64,000 nucleotides of DNA, from NCBI RefSeq assembly GCF_037782385.1, contig NZ_JBBEXD010000004.1, forward strand, positions 310,001 to 374,000, written 5' to 3'. Under the pieces are notes generated by a model. The model searched no databases, was not told where the DNA came from, and was given only the letters and a program-made list of their open reading frames with translations. Origin of the DNA: Ascidiimonas meishanensis (GTDB taxonomy: Bacteria > Bacteroidota > Bacteroidia > Flavobacteriales > Flavobacteriaceae). Positions within the stretch are counted from its first letter, which is position 1; every line of letters starts with the position of its first letter. This document shows, piece after piece, positions 59,501 to 64,000 of the stretch. Made by a program: the position numbers and the translations under genes.

Positions 59501-62055
59501 ATCACTTCCAAATCGTCATAATCTCTAAGCGATTTTGACAGTGCCTTACCTGGGCCTAATTCAATAAGCACTTTTGCTTTCTTAGTTAATTCATCTATTG
59601 CCTGCGTAAATTTTACAGGCTGTTCTATCTGACGATAAAGATGTTCTTTAAAATTTACTTTTTTACTTACTGCATTACCAAAAACTGTTGAGAAAACATT
59701 TTTATTTATTGTGTTGTAATCAAACTTATCTAATTGTTTCTTGAACTCTAATGCGGCATTTTTCATTAGAGGCGTATGAAAGGCATGAGAAACTTTTAAT
59801 TTTACGTTATGAATGTCTTTATCAAAAGCCAATTCTTGTACTGCATTAATCTCGTTTTCTTTACCTCCAACTACAAAGCTATTTTTTCCGTTATAACCAG
59901 TTATGTTTACATTATAGTTATAGATTAAATTTTCTACTGTACGAAGATCACAATGCAGTGCTAGCATTGCTCCTCCTGACTCCCCATGAGCAGACATTGC
60001 TTCTCCTCTTGACCTCGCCAATTCTCCAGCGGTTTTATCGTCATAAACTCCTGCCCAGCTTAACGCTGCGATTTCACCAAGACTATGTCCAACAGCGCCT
60101 ACAGCATTAATTCCATAATAATCTAAAAGCTCTACAGATTGTAAAGATCTTTGTACTATAGCAGGTTGTGCAACTGATGTGTCAGCTACTTCACCTTCAT
60201 AATTAAATTCTTCCGTTTTTGTCTCAAGTATATCTTTACATATATTATCAAAAGCACCTAAATTTTGATATATAGGAGCTCCTTGACCAGGAAATAAAAA
60301 TCCTATTGGTTTGGTTTCTCCTTCGCTATCAAAAAATATTCCTTTTTCCGTTTCAATAAAACGCTTTTTATCTTCATCTACGACTTCTTTTAGTAGATTT
60401 AGATTATCTAACAATTCATCTGGAGTTGATGCAACTATAGAACAATTCCATTTTCCATGTTTAGCATGATGTTGGGAAATTGTGGCTGATAAATCAATGA
60501 ATTCTGCTCTTGAAATATCTTTCGCCAGTTCTTGTAATCTATCAATCTTTTTAAGGAACATCTCTTTACTAAGAGCACTTATTGGAAAAACTTCGCAATC
60601 CCTAACAGATTCTGAATATTTTTTGATTTTCTTGTTGATTTTACAATGCTTCTTAGTGGTAGCAGCTTCTTCTAAAGTAAGATGTACATTAATGCCACCA
60701 AACCCCATAGAAGATACTGATGCTCTCATTGCCTCTTCCTTGTTATAAGCTATTGGCTGTTTTGCCAGCTGTAAAATATCGCTATTATTTTCAAGTACAT
60801 CATGAAGCCCAGAAGGTTTTAAAGAAGCTGGTATAACTCTTGATTTAAGAGAAAGACATACCTTAATCAATCCCGCAACCCCAGCAGCAGCCTTTGTATG
60901 CCCTATAAGATGTTTTACGGAACCTAAAATTGCTGGATTTCCTGCCTTGTTATTTTTTTTAAGGGCACCTGCTAAAGCTTTTAATTCTACTTCATCTCCG
61001 AGTGCGGTTCCAGTACCATGACCTTCAAACATTGCAATAGAACCAATATCGTAGCCTGCGCGTTGATAAGCTCTCTCAAATGCCATTTGTTGGGTTTCTG
61101 GTTTAGGTCTTGTAACTCCCCCGTTTCCATCTGAAGAAATACCCCAACCTCGTATTACACCATATATATTAACACCTCTTTCAATAGCTTCTTCTTCATT
61201 CATTAAAACGACTACTCCACATCCTTCTCCAGGCCAAAATCCAGAAGATTTTTTACTGTAGACTTCCATTTCAGTAGCAGCCAAAGCTCCATTTCTCGCA
61301 AACCCAATAACCTCAAAGGGATCTATACTTAAATCAATACCCCCAACTAAGGCAACATCTAACTCATTATTAACAATAGAATTACATCCATTTACAAATG
61401 CTAATAAAGAAGATGAACATGCGCCATCTACAGTAAAACCGCCTCCGTTAAAATCAAAATAATTACAAATTCTTCCGGCAATAGTATTACTCAAACCACC
61501 TGCCAGTGTGTCGGCTGTTGGCTTAGGGAAAGGTTCTTTATAAACTTTCTCGGTACCTGTCAAAATCTTAGTGATTTCATCCCTACTATAATTCATTGCC
61601 CCTAACGTAGATTCTAAGACCTTAAAAACATAAGGCCATCTTAATCTCATAATATTAGCCCTTGTGAATTCTCCATTCAGAGAATTTCCTAAGATAACCC
61701 CTGTTCTTTCTTTATTAAGGCCTTCGCCGTTTTCAAAACCAGCATCTTTTAATGCGCCATAAGCTACGTCTAAAGCTAACCAATGCGCCATATCTGTTTG
61801 CTCAAAAGTTGATTTAGAAACCTTGTATTTTATTCTGTCAAAATTATAGCCTTGTAAGACGGAAGCCTTTTTTGAATAGGTATAATCTATATTAGATTTA
61901 TCTTCAGAAAAGTAGTAGTCAAGATTCAATCTCTTGTCGGGCATTCTTCTGAACTGTTGACGCAAAGAGAGTATATTTTCCCAGTATTGCTCCGGATTGT
62001 TTGCTCCCGGATACCGGCAATCCAAGCCTACGATGGCTATTCCTTTATTAGTCAT
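56503..62055 (-). CDS. Iterative type I PKS of the enediyne class (KS-AT-ACP-KR-DH)
   Basis: An 1850-residue single-module iterative synthase. KS (about 5-460) has Cys213 (VDGACSSS), His346 (EGHGTG) and His386 (KHLIGH). AT (about 580-870) has FLFPGQGAP and Ser658 in GHSLGE. The ACP (about 945-1030) has Ser982 in LHLNSLAI. KR (about 1215-1450) has LATGGGKGI, Ser1356 and Tyr1369. DH double hot-dog (about 1485-1780) has His1500 in HVFQGQYVFP and Asp1669. No enoyl reductase, so a conjugated polyene is expected, as from enediyne PKSs. This domain order and its neighbours (DUF1702, UnbU, TE) identify the enediyne class. The C-terminal PPTase typical of actinobacterial versions is not seen; activation of the ACP must then be in trans. 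Confidence 0.88.
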   Translation of the reverse strand: MTNKGIAIVGLDCRYPGANNPEQYWENILSLRQQFRRMPDKRLNLDYYFSEDKSNIDYTYSKKASVLQGYNFDRIKYKVSKSTFEQTDMAHWLALDVAYGALKDAGFENGEGLNKERTGVILGNSLNGEFTRANIMRLRWPYVFKVLESTLGAMNYSRDEITKILTGTEKVYKEPFPKPTADTLAGGLSNTIAGRICNYFDFNGGGFTVDGACSSSLLAFVNGCNSIVNNELDVALVGGIDLSIDPFEVIGFARNGALAATEMEVYSKKSSGFWPGEGCGVVVLMNEEEAIERGVNIYGVIRGWGISSDGNGGVTRPKPETQQMAFERAYQRAGYDIGSIAMFEGHGTGTALGDEVELKALAGALKKNNKAGNPAILGSVKHLIGHTKAAAGVAGLIKVCLSLKSRVIPASLKPSGLHDVLENNSDILQLAKQPIAYNKEEAMRASVSSMGFGGINVHLTLEEAATTKKHCKINKKIKKYSESVRDCEVFPISALSKEMFLKKIDRLQELAKDISRAEFIDLSATISQHHAKHGKWNCSIVASTPDELLDNLNLLKEVVDEDKKRFIETEKGIFFDSEGETKPIGFLFPGQGAPIYQNLGAFDNICKDILETKTEEFNYEGEVADTSVAQPAIVQRSLQSVELLDYYGINAVGAVGHSLGEIAALSWAGVYDDKTAGELARSRGEAMSAHGESGGAMLALHCDLRTVENLIYNYNVNITGYNGKNSFVVGGKENEINAVQELAFDKDIHNVKLKVSHAFHTPLMKNAALEFKKQLDKFDYNTINKNVFSTVFGNAVSKKVNFKEHLYRQIEQPVKFTQAIDELTKKAKVLIELGPGKALSKSLRDYDDLEVISLNFGADSLRDFLNVLSIAYISGSDVAFEELNGSRFFREIDVEEWKLDVLENPCEKTDHKSTIIRSIIEAAPTVEEANQTVVEEEQDLRTISNVDGVTEQLKNLISVKTELPLEAINADDRIMSQLHLNSLAITEIISIATKQFNKSHKVFSAASIKANADGTIQEISALIFDGESGGSTEKAKDTVDFESLPNWTNGFKRINSASKPLNITIDNGEGDIKFFGNTGLEKSFEHSVNTNEIKAGSGNVFVYKSSQAAEVLDTFVDWLKSDTIRNGRFAMLVEISEEKGTGDLRPVFRSFHQEQPDVAARYLQLHENLESTVDHLLNEIKSISSYKEIIYDSLGNRFESEYELYLPKSKNLKEALSESDVILATGGGKGITFESVRELSNITGASIAILGRSKPEKDEMLAENLRLLEIENINFKYYSTDVCDETAVKKTIDKTIKDLGKITMLMHGAGLNNPKRLELLTSEDFKRTESVKVGGLKNVLNAINLTDLKYLIGYGSIIAESGMQGNADYAWANDQLARLIEATGAENDHCKCFTLEWSVWDETGMGVSLNSIDSLKQQGVWPIPVKNGLEILKATISDPDFNEKRLVVSGRFGNIPTLIYKKEKLPLGRFVSKVKNYVPGVEIISEVHINLNDDIYLKNHVFQGQYVFPTVMILEGMAQLLEALTGIKGECVNFENLQINKSIFVPENDTNIVRFIVTRTSDTAFKAIVQSEDSNFEVSCFEAELLINSSIDATIDATFANDEASLSLEVGTKFYDDLLFHHGPFRRINGFKKIDALSSLAAANSSLKDEWFGNYLPAILSLGDPGLNDAAIHCHQACRPGFNLLPTSASSIKINSAKVEGPLFIHTVELREVENETVINVYIFNEKGEIKQYWKELVLTKVSGTAFSGEWDLNLLAPYIEYQLFTLTGDKSIKFTKKQCEDLVENASGDTHLGTFDLNGFSIILKREASSAMENHSMHEAIYHNSQLHISGLKDTYVLEIAQLSAVADK

Positions 62056-62306
62056 AATGATTTTTTATTAAGTTGGTTAATGTATCTCCAAAAATTGGAG
62101 AATTACAGTGCTTGCTTCTACGTGTAAAAGCTTGAAGTTTAAATACTACTCTTATCCTTTTAGCTTGTCTACATCATTGAAAAAGTAGTTACTACTCAAA
62201 TAGCTAACCACACAATTTTAGTTTTTAATGAATTGTATTTGAGTGAGTTTATTGAAATAAGATGTCTGCTAGGTTGCCATTACTATACCATTGCTCTGGC
62301 CAAGTC

Positions 62307-63308
62307 TTATCTTACCACCTCTTGAAGATGATGTGAATTTACATTGGCCGTCTCATGATTTTCACGAACCCATTCCCGGATGTTTTCCATGAATACCAGA
62401 AGTGAATGTTTTCCGTTTATATATCTTTTCCCATTTAGATTTTCTTTGGTGATGGCAGCAAAAAGATTACACTCTTTAACACTTCTTCCGGTAAGAATTC
62501 GTTCTGTAGAATCTGATGCATGTGGATTTCCAGCTATATCTCTTGTATGGCAAGCCAATATAGAGCCTTCTCCTAGCATATGACTTAGGCTACCTGCCAA
62601 TTGTTGCAACTCTTTAATCTTAAGTTCAGAAACACCACCTGCGTAGGTTGCTGCTAATCCAACCCCAGACCAAATTGCTCCTTGTCTTTCTTTCGGGAAG
62701 TTGGATATTGTTTTAGCGATACTAGACGGTACGCCTCCATTATAAAACCAAAGTGCTCTACCTATACCATTATCATAACATTCAATATAGAATGGATCCT
62801 TTTTTACACTTTTAGGCATATACATATTTTTTAAGGTCTTTTTAGGTTTAAAATACGCATAATAAAAACCTAAGCCATTTAAAATAAGTAACCCACTAGT
62901 AGGGTCTGCTTTTTCTGCAAACTTTTCAAATGGAAGATTGAAAAATACACCGCTAGCGATACCAGCACCTATATAGGACATGTATTCATGATTTTTTCCT
63001 TTTCCTTTTATAAATCTCCAGAATCTATCTCTATTAAAAGGAGAGAATACATCTAATGTGTATAACCCCATTCCAATTCCTTCATTAAAAAAACCAACTA
63101 ATTCTTTCTTGATCGTTTCTGTATTAGTTGTTAAGTCATCAGATAGTCCAGTTTCCAGTGCAGTATTATATCCACTCACTACTGTTTTGGCTACCAATTC
63201 AAGTCTTGCTTGTGCTGGTGAATCTTTTTCAAAACCTCTAAGCTTAAAATTTGCTTCAGATAGCGGTAATGCAAAAAGCATTCTTCTAATTATATTTAGC
63301 TTGCTCAT
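62307..63308 (-). CDS. DUF1702 enediyne-cassette protein
   Basis: A 333-residue protein of the DUF1702 family, a fixed member of enediyne warhead cassettes of unknown biochemical function. Visible pieces: FGVLLFALPLSEANF-like N-terminus (MLFALPLSEANFKLRGF), an EGIGMGLYTLDVF segment near 75, YIGAGIASGVFFNLPFE, ALWFYNGGVPSSIAKTI and an end domain with ACHTRDIAGNPHASDSTERILTG. No signal peptide. It is flanked by UnbU (24 bases) and the PKS (251 bases), same strand. It is an established companion of PKS products, presumably a polyene-processing enzyme or scaffold. Confidence 0.85.
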   Translation of the reverse strand: MSKLNIIRRMLFALPLSEANFKLRGFEKDSPAQARLELVAKTVVSGYNTALETGLSDDLTTNTETIKKELVGFFNEGIGMGLYTLDVFSPFNRDRFWRFIKGKGKNHEYMSYIGAGIASGVFFNLPFEKFAEKADPTSGLLILNGLGFYYAYFKPKKTLKNMYMPKSVKKDPFYIECYDNGIGRALWFYNGGVPSSIAKTISNFPKERQGAIWSGVGLAATYAGGVSELKIKELQQLAGSLSHMLGEGSILACHTRDIAGNPHASDSTERILTGRSVKECNLFAAITKENLNGKRYINGKHSLLVFMENIREWVRENHETANVNSHHLQEVVR

Positions 63309-63332
63309 TATTTTTTATTTTTTAAATTCATT

Positions 63333-64000
63333 TTAACGTTCTACCAATTCTGGTTGTGTAATTACAGGTTCTTTATAATCTACTACACTCATATCTGGAA
63401 TCAACTCTGTCTGAAGTATAGGATTTAAAATATCTTCTTCTTGTTTCTTAGAAGTAATGTCTAATATCCAGAAATAAATACCTCTTGCGGTACAAACTGA
63501 AGCTAGCGCAAAGAACAATCCAAAAACAACATGCAATGCCATTAAGGCTCCATAAGCAAAGGCTACTGCTAAACCAAAATAAATTTGATTCTTAAACTTC
63601 ATTGGAGTTGTAGATGGATCACTTACCATATAAAATGTAAATAATAAGAAAGCTACTCCTGTCATAGGGCCTATTGCTGCTATGGTAGCTGTATCCATAA
63701 GGTTTGTTCTCACAATTGCCTGAAGAAGAAAACCGCCTAACCAAGCAAATATCAAAGGCATCTTTTTGGTATATTTTGCATTTAGAAAAGATCCTAGAGT
63801 AACAAAAATCACTACCAAAATCCAATCACCTATACCGGAAACACTTTCTGTAAACTGATAAGGTGGTGCAGAGCCAACCCAAGGAAAAGCGAGAAATGTT
63901 AATGCAATTCCGGTGTTAGAAGGATTCAAAAAATGCTTAGATCTTCCCTTCATATTAACTCTAAATATAGTTTTAGAAAGCAACGCTGCTGCTACTCCAA
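63333..64000 (-). CDS. UnbU-like membrane protein, N-terminus outside the window
   Basis: The frame stays open to the last base: upstream of the TTG at 63981-63983 it reads GVAAA-LLSKTIFRV without a start, so the gene continues past 64000. About 222 residues are visible, with roughly six membrane helices. The RHFLNPSN-like motif (SKHFLNPSNTGIALTF), FYMVSDPSTTPM and a C-terminal FWILDITSKKQEED match UnbU proteins of enediyne clusters, which resemble the RnfD/NqrB electron-transport subunits (the SDPSTTP loop is where flavin is attached in RnfD). Role in the pathway is unproven: transport or electron supply. The first gene of the visible cassette. Confidence 0.88.
   Translation of the reverse strand, partial: GVAAALLSKTIFRVNMKGRSKHFLNPSNTGIALTFLAFPWVGSAPPYQFTESVSGIGDWILVVIFVTLGSFLNAKYTKKMPLIFAWLGGFLLQAIVRTNLMDTATIAAIGPMTGVAFLLFTFYMVSDPSTTPMKFKNQIYFGLAVAFAYGALMALHVVFGLFFALASVCTARGIYFWILDITSKKQEEDILNPILQTELIPDMSVVDYKEPVITQPELVER

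Noticed and set aside
63333..63983. Complete UnbU gene starting at TTG 63983
   Set aside because: The frame stays open to the window edge with a family-like sequence, so the start is outside.

Overview
The window is AT-rich chromosomal DNA from a member of the Bacteroidota, most likely a (marine) Flavobacteriaceae species. Evidence: a type IX secretion C-terminal sorting domain on a large secreted protein, LytTR and propeller/Y_Y_Y-type regulators, Bacteroidota lineage families (DUF4114, DUF4230, DUF4407, GYF_2/dispanin, TPR-barrel proteins), a TTTG/TAnnTTTG-type promoter in front of the tRNA gene, and almost no Shine-Dalgarno sequences. The genus cannot be fixed from the sequence alone.

Layout. 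0-5 kb: two coiled-coil surface-protein genes, a propeller-type histidine kinase with its NarL-family regulator, and a convergent lanthipeptide-like precursor. 5-13 kb: assorted small operons (DUF2752 with GYF/dispanin, sterol-desaturase-like enzyme, methyltransferase, M20 dipeptidase, DUF3267, DUF4407) and a tRNA-Leu(UAG) whose 3' end and terminator have been tandemly copied together with REP-like palindromes. 13.6-26.6 kb: a glycan/exopolysaccharide locus (two GT2, a giant membrane protein, a GH5-like hydrolase, GT4, flippase, TPR/outer-membrane barrel). 26.6-29.1 kb: DUF4114 T9SS cargo. 29.2-35.6 kb: a signalling operon with H-NOX, a multi-PAS kinase, a FIST protein, a second kinase, an Hpt protein and a LytTR regulator, plus a separate single-domain receiver. 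35.8-46.8 kb: mostly housekeeping genes (amino-acid dehydrogenase, MutS-like ATPase, cyclase, hemW, ruvC, flippase-like protein, GT2) and a RES-Xre toxin-antitoxin pair.

46.8-64 kb is entirely minus strand and is the most unusual part. At the right edge lies an enediyne-type polyketide cassette (UnbU-like membrane protein running off the window, DUF1702 protein, 1850-residue iterative PKS with KS-AT-ACP-KR-DH order, hot-dog thioesterase). Right after it comes a cluster with an ABC exporter (ATPase and FtsX/MacB permease), a MoaD/ThiS-like sulfur carrier ending in GG, a CopD-like membrane protein, a LolA-like periplasmic protein, an outer-membrane barrel, two tandemly duplicated lipoproteins with one CXXCH each, and an E1-like adenylyltransferase fused to an N-terminal rhodanese. 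The sulfur carrier and its presumptive activating enzyme bracket envelope/redox genes, so this may be a sulfur-transfer and export system, possibly serving the polyketide next door. That link is inference.

The second notable system is the nitric-oxide-type signalling operon, where H-NOX and FIST (the NosP family fold) sit with two kinases and one Hpt-LytTR output. All function calls are by reading of motifs; no searches were run.
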